Shown piece after piece: positions 1 to 7,910 of a stretch of 64,000 nt of DNA (positions are counted from its first letter, which is position 1; every line of letters starts with the position of its first letter). The notes below the pieces were generated by a model, which ran no database searches, was not told the DNA's origin, and was given only the letters and a program-made list of their open reading frames with translations. The position numbers were made by a program, and so were the translations under genes. Origin of the DNA: HXMU1420-13 sp965228545 (GTDB taxonomy: Bacteria; Bacteroidota; Rhodothermia; Balneolales; Balneolaceae); contig OZ245822.1 of the NCBI GenBank assembly GCA_965228545.1, forward strand, positions 682,001 to 746,000, read 5' to 3'.

Positions 1-647
1 TCAAGATTCGATAGCGTATAGAGTAAACCAATTCGATCTTCATGCGTTTCGCCCATTCCGATAATACCGCCTGAGCACACCGAAATATTATTATCCTGTA
101 CTTTTTTGATGGTATCTAATCGATCATCATAGGTACGGGTTGTGATAATTTTTTTGTAGAAATCTTCGCTGGAGTCTAGGTTATGATTATACGCATACAA
201 GCCAGCTTCTTTCAATTTAGCGGCTTGTTCGTCGGTTAGCATGCCAAGTGTGGCACAAACTTCAAGTCCCATATCTGCAACATCACTCACTACGTCTAAT
301 ACCTGATCGAAATCTTTATTTTGTCGTGCGCTTCTCCATGCAGCCCCCATACAAAATCGAGTTGATCCGGCTGCTTTTGCACGTTCAGCAGAGGCTAGGA
401 TCATTTCTTTAGGCATTAATTTCTGGCTATCAACGCCGGTATTATATCGTGCTGATTGCGGGCAGTAGGAGCAATCCTCTGAACATCCGCCGGTTTTAAT
501 CGATAATAAGGTACATACTTGTACTTCGCCTGTCTCATGATACTCGCGATGCACCGTTGCAGCACGGTAGATTAACTCCATTAAAGGAGTGTGATAAATT
601 TCGCTGATCTCTTCTTTGGTCCAATTATGACGAATATCTGTTGACAT
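1..647 (-). CDS. bioB: Biotin synthase BioB (3' part cut by window edge)
   Basis: Radical-SAM enzyme that inserts sulfur into dethiobiotin in the last step of biotin synthesis. Reading from the ATG at 647, the product begins MSTDIRHNWTKEE and carries the radical-SAM cluster motif CSEDCSYC around residue 55, followed by SARYNTG and later GMGETHEDRIGLL, all typical of BioB. The frame is open to position 1, so about the last third lies outside the window. The gene is divergent from the isomerase-like gene that follows. No other biotin genes are visible here. The identification is firm from the motifs. Confidence 0.95.
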   Translation of the reverse strand, partial: MSTDIRHNWTKEEISEIYHTPLMELIYRAATVHREYHETGEVQVCTLLSIKTGGCSEDCSYCPQSARYNTGVDSQKLMPKEMILASAERAKAAGSTRFCMGAAWRSARQNKDFDQVLDVVSDVADMGLEVCATLGMLTDEQAAKLKEAGLYAYNHNLDSSEDFYKKIITTRTYDDRLDTIKKVQDNNISVCSGGIIGMGETHEDRIGLLYTLSNL

Positions 648-777
648 AAAATCTTGTATTGATGCTTAAATTTTTGTGAAAGTAAGATGAATACAGGCAA
701 ATGCCAATATCATTCTATTGATTCAGTTACTTGCTTTCGATAATATCCACTGTCAATATTAATTAACGGGTATAATC

Positions 778-1635
778 ATCGAAACTAGAAGGGATTTTTT
801 AAAGAAAGCAGCCTATTTGACGGCCGGAGCTGCAAGTTTACCAGTACTTGGAGCTGCTTGTTCATCAACAGAACAAACCGTAAAAAAAGAGATTGGAGTA
901 CAGCTATGGTCGGTTAGAAATCAATTAGAAGCCGATTTTGATAAAACCATAAGTGAAATAGCAGCCATTGGGTTCGATCATGTAGAAGCTTTTGGGTTAA
1001 GTAATACCGGCATATTTCCCGGGTTGATAACTCCGAATCAATACGAACATGTTGTAAAATCAGCGGGTATGCGAATAGCATCGTGCCACAGCAGTTATTT
1101 TACCCCAGAAGATGCTCCCACTATCATTGAAGCTGCTAAGCGTTTAGAAACCGATTGGGTAATTATAGCATGGCTCGCAGAAGATATGCGTAATGGATAT
1201 TATCAACACGCCGAAAACATGAATAAAATCGGCGAACAATTTAAGGCTGCCGGCATTGGTTTTGGATATCACAATCATGAATTCGAGTTTTTTGAAACAG
1301 AAGAGGGAGAGATTCCTCTTGAGATCATGATTGAAAACACGGATCCCGAATTAGTCCATTTCCAGGCGGATTTGTACTGGATTAAAAAAGCCGGTATTGA
1401 CCCGCTGGGCTTTGTACAAAAGTACCCCGGAAGATTTTGTTCTTATCATATAAAAGATGCCGACATGAATCTTGATCAAACAACAGTAGGTGAGGGCATC
1501 ATTGATTTCGAATCCATTTTAAAAGAGAACAAAACAACGGGTGTACAATATGTTTTTGTTGAGGATGAACGCACCGATACCCCTATCGAAAATGTAAAAA
1601 AGGGATATAATCACATTAAAAATCTTAACTATTAA
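778..1635 (+). CDS. Tat-exported sugar phosphate isomerase/epimerase-like lipoprotein, start codon irregular
   Basis: Xylose-isomerase-like TIM-barrel protein (AP-endonuclease 2 superfamily). It has IGVQLWSVR near the N-terminus, the metal-site pattern YHNHEFEF, and HIKDAD near the C-terminus. The substrate is unknown; relatives are often secreted sugar-modifying enzymes. The frame upstream of the TTG at 817 encodes ETRRDFLKKAAYLTAG, a twin-arginine export signal, and then a lipobox-like LGAAC, so the real protein must begin upstream of 817. An in-frame stop lies at 763, and the only codons between are CGG, GTT, ATA, ATC and ATC. The start is therefore a rare ATC/ATA or has been lost by mutation. 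The start at 778 is my choice and is uncertain. Confidence 0.75.
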   Translation: METRRDFLKKAAYLTAGAASLPVLGAACSSTEQTVKKEIGVQLWSVRNQLEADFDKTISEIAAIGFDHVEAFGLSNTGIFPGLITPNQYEHVVKSAGMRIASCHSSYFTPEDAPTIIEAAKRLETDWVIIAWLAEDMRNGYYQHAENMNKIGEQFKAAGIGFGYHNHEFEFFETEEGEIPLEIMIENTDPELVHFQADLYWIKKAGIDPLGFVQKYPGRFCSYHIKDADMNLDQTTVGEGIIDFESILKENKTTGVQYVFVEDERTDTPIENVKKGYNHIKNLNY

Positions 1636-1781
1636 GCCTAGAAAAAATCATAAAACATATAGAATTGTATGTTTTGATCGTTTTCTAATGTTTGTTAATT
1701 TCTTCTAATCGTTGTATTGCTTGAGATGTTTTAAATCCTTACGATTCAACCACCACTCACATTCACTATTATCTTGCTTGT

Positions 1782-2453
1782 ATGAATATTTTAGTTGTTG
1801 AAGATGATCCTTCGGTAAGAACTCTAGTTAAAGCAGTTCTCGAACATAATGGCAATACCGTTTCTACTGAGGATACTGTTGCTACAGGCGAAAAAGCTGC
1901 GGTTGAGGGTAATTTTGATATGATTATTCTTGATTTGGGTTTACCTGATGGCGATGGGTACGAATTGTGTAAAAGCATTCGCGACAAAAACGTAATAACC
2001 CCGGTATTGATACTTTCTGGCGAACAGGAAGCCGATGTTAAAGTGAAATGCCTGAGAGTTGGTGCCGATGATTACCTCACCAAGCCTTTTAACACCGAGG
2101 AGCTAATTGCTCGTTTAGAAGCAATTCAGCGCCGTACGGAAGCATCGGGAGACCAAGTGCTATCTTGCGGCGAATTAAAGGTTGATCTTTTGAAAAGAGA
2201 GTTCATGATAAACTCGGAAAAAGTTCAACTTACCAACAACGAATTCAACTTGTTAGTGTACTTTATTAAAAATAAAAACAAAGTTATTACCCAAGAAGAA
2301 TTAGCAGAAAAAGTGTGGGATATTCATTTTGACACACAAACAAATTACATCAATGTATACATCAGTTATTTGCGTAAAAAAATACGTGAGCATACTGAGG
2401 TAGATTACATCGAAACCATTCGTAAGAAAGGATTTACTTTTCGATGCGAATAA
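1782..2453 (+). CDS. OmpR/PhoB-type response regulator
   Basis: Two-component response regulator of 223 residues. The receiver domain covers about residues 1-118, with the acidic pair EDD at the N-terminus, phosphoacceptor Asp in IILDLGLPD (about residue 51), and the conserved Lys in LTKPF. A winged-helix DNA-binding domain covers about 125-222 and ends in YIETIRKKGFTF, the usual end of this family. No histidine kinase is adjacent, so it is an orphan here. A strong terminator follows at 2475. Target genes cannot be read from the sequence. Confidence 0.9.
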   Translation: MNILVVEDDPSVRTLVKAVLEHNGNTVSTEDTVATGEKAAVEGNFDMIILDLGLPDGDGYELCKSIRDKNVITPVLILSGEQEADVKVKCLRVGADDYLTKPFNTEELIARLEAIQRRTEASGDQVLSCGELKVDLLKREFMINSEKVQLTNNEFNLLVYFIKNKNKVITQEELAEKVWDIHFDTQTNYINVYISYLRKKIREHTEVDYIETIRKKGFTFRCE

Positions 2454-2474
2454 GCAGAAAAAATAGTCAGATTC

Positions 2475-2508
2475 AGGCTGTGTCGTTTTACGATACAGCC
2501 TTTTTTTA
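2475..2508 (+). terminator. Rho-independent terminator after response regulator
   Basis: An 11-bp stem with one G-T wobble (AGGCTGTGTCG / CGATACAGCCT) closes a TTTTA loop and is followed by seven T residues. It lies between the response regulator stop and the trmH start. Confidence 0.85.
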
Positions 2509-2517
2509 TTGTAAAAG

Positions 2518-3210
2518 ATGGAACAGAATTTATTAAGAGAACTCACTTCTTATTTAATTGATTTTATTTCGGAACAACGCCTGCAGCGTATCGACGAAAT
2601 TCTTGCCAAAAGAACCAATTACATTACAGTTGTGCTCGAAGATTTACACAAAGCGCACAATGCCAATGCAGTACTTAGAAGCTGCGAGGGCTTTGGAGTT
2701 CAGGATATACATATTATTGAGAATAAGAACGAATTTGATGAAGCAGGCACCGTATCGATTGGCGCTCATCAATGGCTGACTCTACATCGGTATAATAAAC
2801 CTGAGCATGATAATTTAGGGGATTGCTTTTCTAAACTTAGAAAGGATGGCTATAAAATAATTGCCACTACGCCCCACGAACAGGATTCGAATATCAGTGA
2901 GTTACAGATGAATGAAAAAGTAGCTTTGGTTTTTGGTACCGAATTAATCGGAGTAAGCGAACACGTTAAAGAACAGGCAGATGGCTTCGTTAAAATTCCT
3001 ATGTACGGCTTTAGTGAAAGCTTTAATATTTCTGTAAGTGCCGCAGTATGTTTGTATGAGTTAACCACCCGACTTCGATCGTCGGAGACAGCGTGTACAT
3101 TGGATGAGGGATATAAAGAAAAAATACGCTACCAATGGATCAAACAAACCATCAAAGCCGGTGATCAAATAGTGGAGAAATACCTTAAAGAAAGAGGGGA
3201 AAGGATTTAG
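2518..3210 (+). CDS. trmH: tRNA (guanosine-2'-O-)-methyltransferase TrmH
   Basis: SpoU/TrmH-family (SPOUT) methyltransferase of 230 residues that methylates the 2'-O of G18 in the tRNA D-loop. The family motifs are visible: AHNANAVLRSCEGFG (motif 1, with the conserved N and R), FGTELIGVS (motif 2), and IPMYGFSESFNISVSAA (motif 3). It starts ten bases after the terminator of the preceding gene, so it has its own promoter or depends on read-through. The C-terminal extension (RYQWIKQTIKAGDQIVEKYL) resembles the tail of TrmH rather than TrmL or RlmB. Confidence 0.88.
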   Translation: MEQNLLRELTSYLIDFISEQRLQRIDEILAKRTNYITVVLEDLHKAHNANAVLRSCEGFGVQDIHIIENKNEFDEAGTVSIGAHQWLTLHRYNKPEHDNLGDCFSKLRKDGYKIIATTPHEQDSNISELQMNEKVALVFGTELIGVSEHVKEQADGFVKIPMYGFSESFNISVSAAVCLYELTTRLRSSETACTLDEGYKEKIRYQWIKQTIKAGDQIVEKYLKERGERI

Positions 3211-3457
3211 GCTTAGATCAACAAAGAGCCTTTTGTAACATACAACTCAAAGCTTATTAATGAGCATTGGCAAAATGCATTTGTAAACTATTTCAACTTA
3301 TGGCATAAAAACGGCCTAGGTTCAGCCAATTAAAACCAAATTGACTCTTCGTGATTAGAGATAGTTTCTAATACTGCTAACGAAATTTAAAATTAGAAAC
3401 TTTTTGTAGGCTTCTTCAGCCAGTCCATTTCAACTCTAAGTAACTTAATGTGATAAA

Positions 3458-4819
3458 CTATCTTGGTAAACGATCGTCTAAATCGGCAACACCAAAAGCA
3501 AAAACCGCCATCGTGGCTACGCATTCATTGAAATCCTGCTCATTCAGTTTATCAATTGTATCAGCATCGGTATGATGGAACCAAAAATACTTTTCACCGT
3601 CTACACGCAAGCCCATGCCCGGCATCCCGGCTCTCATTAACGGCCCAATATCAGCACCTCCACCACCTTTGGTAACTTCTCCGGAATCAATTTTTTTCAA
3701 GGTTGTCCCTATTTCAGAAAGAATCTCAAACGCTGCGTCACTTCCGGAAAATCCAAAGCCAATTGGGTCAAAAACTCCGGCGTCTGATTCCATTCCTAGA
3801 ATATGATTTTCTAAGGATTTCTCGTCTTCTTCAACCCAGCGCTTATATTCTTCAGCACCAGCCAGCCCATTTTCTTCGTTGGTCCATAACACCACTCGAA
3901 TTGTGCGTTTTGGAGTTAAACCAAGTTCTTTGATCAAGCGTAAAGCTTCCCAAGCGGCAACGCATCCACCTCCGTCATCCATCGCGCCTTGACCAACATC
4001 CCAAGAATCGATATGTCCACCCATTACAATAATCTCATCAGGAAATTCGGAACCTGTAATTTCAGCTATCACATTGTGGGAGAGTGCATCCGGTAACGTT
4101 TCCGCTTCCATCTTCAAGGTAATTTCGATGGATTCGCCTCGCTCTTGAAAACGGTGTATCATTTCAGCGTCTTCGACCGTAATTGCGGCATGTGGAATCT
4201 TCCGTACACCTTCCTCATATCTCATTACACCGGTATGAGGTGTTTGAATGGAATAAGAAGCTACCGAGGCAATTAGTGAAGCAACGGCGCCATGTTTGGC
4301 TGCTTCTGAGGCACCACGAATACGATATTGCACAGTTGCACCATAGGTTGTGAAGGGAGCATTAAACAAAACAATTTTACCTTCAGCTTCCGCACTACGT
4401 TGTTCTAATTCATCAAAACTTTGCACTACAAGAACGTTAGCTGTTATGCCATCGCTAGGAGTTCCAATACTGCCACCAAGTCCCAGCATGGGTAAATTTC
4501 GTTCAATGGGTACATTCAATGTTGCTGATTCATCGCCTCGTACCCAATGAGGTACACTAACCGGTTGTTTCCATACTCGGTCAAATCCATCTTTTTTCAT
4601 TTCTTCTACTATCCAGTTGATGGAGTTTTCCAAGGTTTCGCTTCCGCTAAAACGTGGACCATAATAATCGACTAAATGATTTAATCGCTCCCAACCGAAA
4701 GAACTGCCCATTGCAGCACTAATCAGCTTATTGGCATGCTGATGGACGTGATCGGAAACATGAGGTTGTGCAATGGATAGGGAAGGAATTAGAAAGAGAA
4801 AGAGTAAAAGTCGTTTCAT
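3458..4819 (-). CDS. Secreted M28-family metallopeptidase (carboxypeptidase Q-like)
   Basis: Zinc-dependent exopeptidase of 453 residues with an N-terminal signal peptide (about residues 1-17, ending SIAQ). A PA-type insert lies near residues 130-250. The M28 catalytic core shows GGHIDSWDVGQGAMDDGGG (His and Asp zinc ligands), then WTNEENGLAGA (catalytic Glu pair), and HHTDADTID (last His ligand). The layout matches plasma glutamate carboxypeptidase (carboxypeptidase Q). It probably degrades peptides in the periplasm or outside the cell. It is the last chromosomal gene left of the integron cassette array. Confidence 0.88.
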   Translation of the reverse strand: MKRLLLFLFLIPSLSIAQPHVSDHVHQHANKLISAAMGSSFGWERLNHLVDYYGPRFSGSETLENSINWIVEEMKKDGFDRVWKQPVSVPHWVRGDESATLNVPIERNLPMLGLGGSIGTPSDGITANVLVVQSFDELEQRSAEAEGKIVLFNAPFTTYGATVQYRIRGASEAAKHGAVASLIASVASYSIQTPHTGVMRYEEGVRKIPHAAITVEDAEMIHRFQERGESIEITLKMEAETLPDALSHNVIAEITGSEFPDEIIVMGGHIDSWDVGQGAMDDGGGCVAAWEALRLIKELGLTPKRTIRVVLWTNEENGLAGAEEYKRWVEEDEKSLENHILGMESDAGVFDPIGFGFSGSDAAFEILSEIGTTLKKIDSGEVTKGGGGADIGPLMRAGMPGMGLRVDGEKYFWFHHTDADTIDKLNEQDFNECVATMAVFAFGVADLDDRLPR

Positions 4820-5004
4820 TGTACCTAGAATTTAATTGAACCCTAAGAAACGAGTTCGAGCTGAAAGATGCCGCAAAAAAAACAAGGGTGAGTTCACGTG
4901 GCAAATCTGAAACAGGTGTGGGGGTTAATGCATGAAAATCGTCTGTTAGTTCAAATTTATAAAATTCGTGCTTAGCAGTGCGATAAAATCATTGATTTTT
5001 AATT

Positions 5005-5053
5005 ACATAACTCAATGCAATTTCGACTTTATTAAGGGCATTGCTTGTTTGGC
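5005..5053 (-). repeat. Possible decayed terminal attC
   Basis: ACATAAC at 5005 and GTTTGGC at 5047 resemble attC core ends. TCAATGC (5012-5018) and GCATTG (5038-5043) can pair inside them. At 49 bp it is shorter and weaker than the other sites. It would be the attC of the cassette encoding the 146-residue lipoprotein. The remaining bases of 4820-5004 show nothing recognisable. Confidence 0.3.
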
Positions 5054-5058
5054 TACAT

Positions 5059-5499
5059 TTATTCTGGTGATAGGCTAAAACTAATACTTTGGCCACCAGA
5101 ACTACTGGAAGGACAACCACCGTTAAGCTCGTCATACTTAGCAAGTGTAGAGAGTGTTAAGTCTCTGTACCCATTTGCAGAAATAGAAATTTCATACAGT
5201 CCTTCCATTATACCAAAACCGCATGGTATGGTACAAATAAGAATAGAATCTTTAACAGATATGTTATTTGAAATCTCATCTATCAGCGAGGCTGGGTAGC
5301 CACTTAAACTGTCAATTTTTATTTCAAATATCTCTACAGAACTAATTGCATTTCCGGTTACGGTAGAGGAGACAGATTTGATTGTAAGAACGGGCTCTTC
5401 AAACGTATGTACACACGGTCCAACAGTTGAACCTAGATTCGTTGGCTCACAGGAGTTAATCAAAAAGAAGATGAAAATGACATTTACTAGCTTGACCAT
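5059..5499 (-). CDS. Cassette-encoded lipoprotein of unknown function
   Basis: A 146-residue protein with a type II signal peptide (hydrophobic stretch, lipobox at LINSC, about residue 17). The mature part is rich in beta-type residues with a repeated SVS/SIS flavour, and contains paired cysteines (CTIPCG) plus a Ser-rich C-terminus. The middle (GLYEISISANGYRD) resembles the PEGA/carboxypeptidase-regulatory fold, in which a small-molecule or surface-binding domain is displayed, but this is only a guess. It lies in cassette orientation as the most distal gene of the array. Confidence 0.55.
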   Translation of the reverse strand: MVKLVNVIFIFFLINSCEPTNLGSTVGPCVHTFEEPVLTIKSVSSTVTGNAISSVEIFEIKIDSLSGYPASLIDEISNNISVKDSILICTIPCGFGIMEGLYEISISANGYRDLTLSTLAKYDELNGGCPSSSSGGQSISFSLSPE

Positions 5500-5518
5500 A
5501 TTTTTGGAATTAATTGAA

Positions 5519-5614
5519 TCAAAACGACCCAGTGTTTAAGCAGCGTGTCTGGGATTTAAAATAAAAGGTCCGAACTGCGATCGGGGCAAATTATACAACT
5601 TTCGCTTATTACAA
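5519..5614 (-). repeat. Degenerate attC (90-bp family)
   Basis: The stretch ACGACCC-GTGTTTAAGC-GCG-GTCTGGG-TTTAAAAT aligns with the 90-bp attC family. The inner arm has diverged and the right core is changed (CGCTTATTAC instead of CGCTTGTTAYRR). It is probably inactive or weak. Confidence 0.65.
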
Positions 5615-5615
5615 C

Positions 5616-6080
5616 TTAATTTCTATGAATGGGAGAAAAATTTGAGATCTCAAGAATGATTTCCTCATCAGCGATTTCACGAATTGGATCGATATTAATT
5701 TTTGTTGGATAGCCGAATTCCTTGTGGAATTCTACTTCATATTTATACGCTGTTTCTTCATATTCTACTAGAAGATCAAACAATTCATCTATTGTTCGTG
5801 TTGTGCTAATGATGATTTCTTTGCTTTCATAATCAATGTGTTCTTGCTTTTTGAAATGCACATCTTTTATTTCGCCATCTAATACCTCAACTATATAATC
5901 GTATGGCGACATGCATTCACAAGTCCTACTATTTTCAAAAGTATAATTCTGTGAGTTATTAGATTTCCACTTTTCAATCGCTTCAGTTAATTCAACATCT
6001 CCGCTATTATTTGATGAATTTAAAACTTCACATGAGCACAAAAGAATACAAAGTGAAATCATTGTTAGAAGTACTCGCAT
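5616..6080 (-). CDS. Cassette-encoded lipoprotein, DUF6174-like
   Basis: A 154-residue lipoprotein with a signal peptide ending in the lipobox LLCSC (about residue 17). The mature domain has the pattern seen in DUF6174 proteins: a W-x-NNSQNYTF start, a C-x-C pair (RTCECM), VEVLDGEI, a helix TIDELFDLLVEY, and a closing FGYPTKINID. The function of that family is unknown. It is a single-gene cassette, with the attC at 5519 on its 3' side and the repeat-type site 6119-6375 on its 5' side. Confidence 0.6.
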   Translation of the reverse strand: MRVLLTMISLCILLCSCEVLNSSNNSGDVELTEAIEKWKSNNSQNYTFENSRTCECMSPYDYIVEVLDGEIKDVHFKKQEHIDYESKEIIISTTRTIDELFDLLVEYEETAYKYEVEFHKEFGYPTKINIDPIREIADEEIILEISNFSPIHRN

Positions 6081-6118
6081 AACTTCTCCTATTCTTGAGT
6101 TCTATGATTTATACTAAA

Positions 6119-6375
6119 CAATAACCCCGCGTTTAAGCGGCCACGCCGATACAAAAATTAGTTAAGATTTAGGAGCATGAATATAACTAAGAATAGGATA
6201 GAAGCAAGGAAAGCGTGGTCCGCTTAAATCAGTATCAAGAGAAGGTTGCATTGCCGAATAACCATCATTTACCACTTTTTTTAACGACGGATACGCCGTA
6301 CCGGAAGAAGTACATCCATGAAAGACGAAAATCACTACAATCTTGACTTTCTCCTAAGAGTAACGCTTGTTATTT
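6119..6375 (-). repeat. attC with ~130-bp insertion (repeat copy 1)
   Basis: The outer core CAATAAC (6119) and right end CGCTTGTTATTT (6363) are attC-like. TTAAGCGG-CCACGC (6133-6146) pairs with GCGTGG-TCCGCTTAA (6213-6227) with one bulged T, as in attC stems. About 130 bp (6229-6360) separate this stem from the right core, where other attC sites have none. Most of the unit is repeated at 7100-7345, about 88% alike by eye. Confidence 0.65.
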
Positions 6376-6384
6376 GGCAAAATG

Positions 6385-6672
6385 TTAAGATAAAGACTCT
6401 AAAATTACTTTAGGACGCTTTTCTGCAATCTTCAAAAGAACTTTTGCTGGCCCCTGTGGCTTTCTTCTTCCTTGTTCCCAATTTCGAAGAGTACCTACAC
6501 TGATCCCGAGCAATGAAGAGAATTCTTGTTGCGTCATTTCATACTTTTCCCTTATCGCTGTTACATCTGGTTCACTGATCACAGCGTGCCTAGATGGTTT
6601 GCTTTTACCTTTACGAATGTCGCCTGCTTGTTTTACGCTTTTTACTAATTCGCTAAAAAGTTCATTATTCAT
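6385..6672 (-). CDS. XRE-family antitoxin of type II toxin-antitoxin pair
   Basis: A 95-residue DNA-binding antitoxin that would neutralise the toxin encoded just upstream and repress the operon. The helix-turn-helix lies at about residues 37-80 (EKYEMTQQEFSSLLGISVGTLRNWEQGRRKP), the Cro/C1 type found in HigA/NadS-like antitoxins; the N-terminal region (ELVKSVKQAGDIRKGKSKPSR) also resembles that group. Its start overlaps the toxin stop by four bases (ATGA-type). The order toxin-then-antitoxin is typical of HigBA-like systems. Toxin-antitoxin cassettes are common in chromosomal integrons, where they are thought to stabilise the array. Confidence 0.85.
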   Translation of the reverse strand: MNNELFSELVKSVKQAGDIRKGKSKPSRHAVISEPDVTAIREKYEMTQQEFSSLLGISVGTLRNWEQGRRKPQGPAKVLLKIAEKRPKVILESLS

Positions 6673-6986
6673 TTTAACTGTTCCTCAACAAGTTGTTTTA
6701 ATTGCTTCAATTGATCTGTAGTAAGATCGTCTGATTTGTTTTTTGGGTATGAGTAGAGCATATAAATTTGCTCATCATCAGTGAAATAATAGTAAATCAC
6801 CCGTATGCCACCTCTTTTTCCACGACCTGACCCAGACCATCTCAGTTTGCGTATCCCACCACTCCCTTTGATAATCTCACCAGATTCAGGGCGGATTGAC
6901 AGCTGCAATTGAAGCAAATGGTACTGCGTATCTGAAATAAGCTTTTGGATCAGTTTTGTAAAAATGGGTGTCTCAAAGAACTCCAT
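6669..6986 (-). CDS. RelE/HigB-like toxin
   Basis: A 105-residue member of the RelE/ParE superfamily, first gene of the toxin-antitoxin cassette. It shows the family layout: N-terminal helices (FTKLIQKLISDTQYHLLQLQL), then GSGGIRKLRW, RGKRGGIRVIYYYF, and the beta-strand QIYMLYSYPKN followed by DLTTDQLKQLKQL. Such toxins usually cleave mRNA on the ribosome. A palindromic operator lies 25-43 bases before the ATG. Confidence 0.87.
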   Translation of the reverse strand: MEFFETPIFTKLIQKLISDTQYHLLQLQLSIRPESGEIIKGSGGIRKLRWSGSGRGKRGGIRVIYYYFTDDEQIYMLYSYPKNKSDDLTTDQLKQLKQLVEEQLK

Positions 6987-7010
6987 CGATAACGGTTATT
7001 GTTAAAGAAA

Positions 7011-7029
7011 AGTACGTCATTGACGTACT
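7011..7029 (-). promoter_or_regulatory. Palindromic operator upstream of toxin-antitoxin genes
   Basis: A perfect inverted repeat of nine bases (AGTACGTCA-T-TGACGTACT) with a one-base centre. On the minus strand a -7-like element (TACTTTTC, compare TAnnTTTG) overlaps it, which fits auto-repression by the XRE antitoxin. A partial extra half-site (ATGACGTGC) lies at 7044. Confidence 0.7.
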
Positions 7030-7083
7030 AATTACAACTTTGTATGACGTGCGACTTTCAATAAAAGCTTTACCAAAGGAGCA

Positions 7084-7345
7084 GGCAAATAGCGCCTTCG
7101 CATTTTAGCGACCACACCGGATCAAAATTAATTAAGATTTAAGGGCATGAACATAACTAAGAATAGGATAGAAGCAAGGAAAGTTCGGTTCGACTTGAAT
7201 TAGTTTAGAGAAGGTAACATTGCCGAAGGACCATCATTTACCACTTTTTTTTAACGGTGGATACGCCGTACTTGAAGAAGTGCATCCATTAAAGACGAAA
7301 ACCACTACAATCTTGACTTTCTCCTAAGAGTAACGCTTGTTATAC
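7084..7345 (-). repeat. attC-like repeat copy 2 with internal insertion
   Basis: Second copy of the 6119-6375 unit. It ends in the same CGCTTGTTATAC core (7334-7345), but its left core is degenerate. The inner stem has decayed (GCGACCACACC against CGGTTCGACTTGAA). It flanks the toxin-antitoxin cassette on its 5' side. Confidence 0.6.
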
Positions 7346-7348
7346 CAA

Positions 7349-7810
7349 CTATTTAATATCGATATAAGCTGCATACGATAATCTTGCGATTTTCTTTTTT
7401 TCAATTGGATAATCACTCTTTATACTAGGATTAAACAAAATCTCAATTTTTTCACCTCGAGTTTCAAAGGTCATTGAACTGAAATAATAACTCACAAAAT
7501 TGAAATGGTCGATATCAAACTTTACAGTTGAAGAGGAGGGTACTTTTACAATCAAAGAATCTGAAGATATAATCGAGTGTGCTAATTCTTGGTCTAATTC
7601 CTCGTAAAGCTTTTTTGAAATAGCTTTGATCTCATTTTTATAGTAAAACTTCAGCTTTTCATTTAAGAAATCTATTTCGTTGTAATCACTTGATGTAAAA
7701 GTGATCTCTATTACTTGATCAGTATAATTTCGAATAAAATACTTTGTTTCAATTGTACAACCATTCAGAGATATCAGAAATGTCAAATATAGAAATGATC
7801 TCTTAGGCAT
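7349..7810 (-). CDS. Cassette-encoded lipoprotein of unknown function
   Basis: A 153-residue lipoprotein with lipobox LNGC at about residue 18. The mature part alternates beta-type segments (YFIRNYTDQVIEITFTSSD, SLIVKVPSSSTVKFDI) with a charged helix near 50-75. No family is recognised. The stop codon lies just inside the start of the cassette's attC. The cassette has the IS-split attC on its 5' side. Confidence 0.55.
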   Translation of the reverse strand: MPKRSFLYLTFLISLNGCTIETKYFIRNYTDQVIEITFTSSDYNEIDFLNEKLKFYYKNEIKAISKKLYEELDQELAHSIISSDSLIVKVPSSSTVKFDIDHFNFVSYYFSSMTFETRGEKIEILFNPSIKSDYPIEKKKIARLSYAAYIDIK

Positions 7811-7823
7811 GAAGTATTAGTTG

Positions 7824-7896
7824 GTATAACGACCCGGCGTTTAAGCGGCGAGTCTGGGGTTTAAAATTAAAGACCCGAATCTCGTCCGAGTCCGCT
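7824..7896 (-). repeat. Left part of attC interrupted by IS110-family element
   Basis: The sequence from GTATAAC to GTCCGCT matches the first 73 bases of the 90-bp attC family (compare 11883-11973). It stops at the CT dinucleotide, where the insertion begins. The remaining part is at 9350-9369. Joined with one CT copy the site is 91 bp, the same length as 11883-11973. Confidence 0.92.
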
Positions 7897-7898
7897 CA

Positions 7899-7904
7899 TA
7901 TCTT
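7899..7904 (+). promoter_or_regulatory. -10 half of a promoter split between IS ends
   Basis: TATCTT lies two bases inside the left end. Joining the right end to the left end in a circular form puts TTGCTT (9331-9336) exactly 17 bp before it, which would make a sigma-70-like promoter reading into the RNA region. In the integrated form the two halves are 1.4 kb apart. Confidence 0.7.
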
Positions 7905-7910
7905 GAATAG

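Noticed and set aside
3703..4550. Plus-strand ORFs across the M28 peptidase gene
   Set aside because: They are antisense shadows without conserved domains; the minus-strand peptidase explains the region.
6161..6332. Open frame on the minus strand within repeat copy 1 (GTG start, about 55 codons)
   Set aside because: The corresponding stretch in copy 2 is frameshifted by one base and stops early, so it is not under coding constraint.
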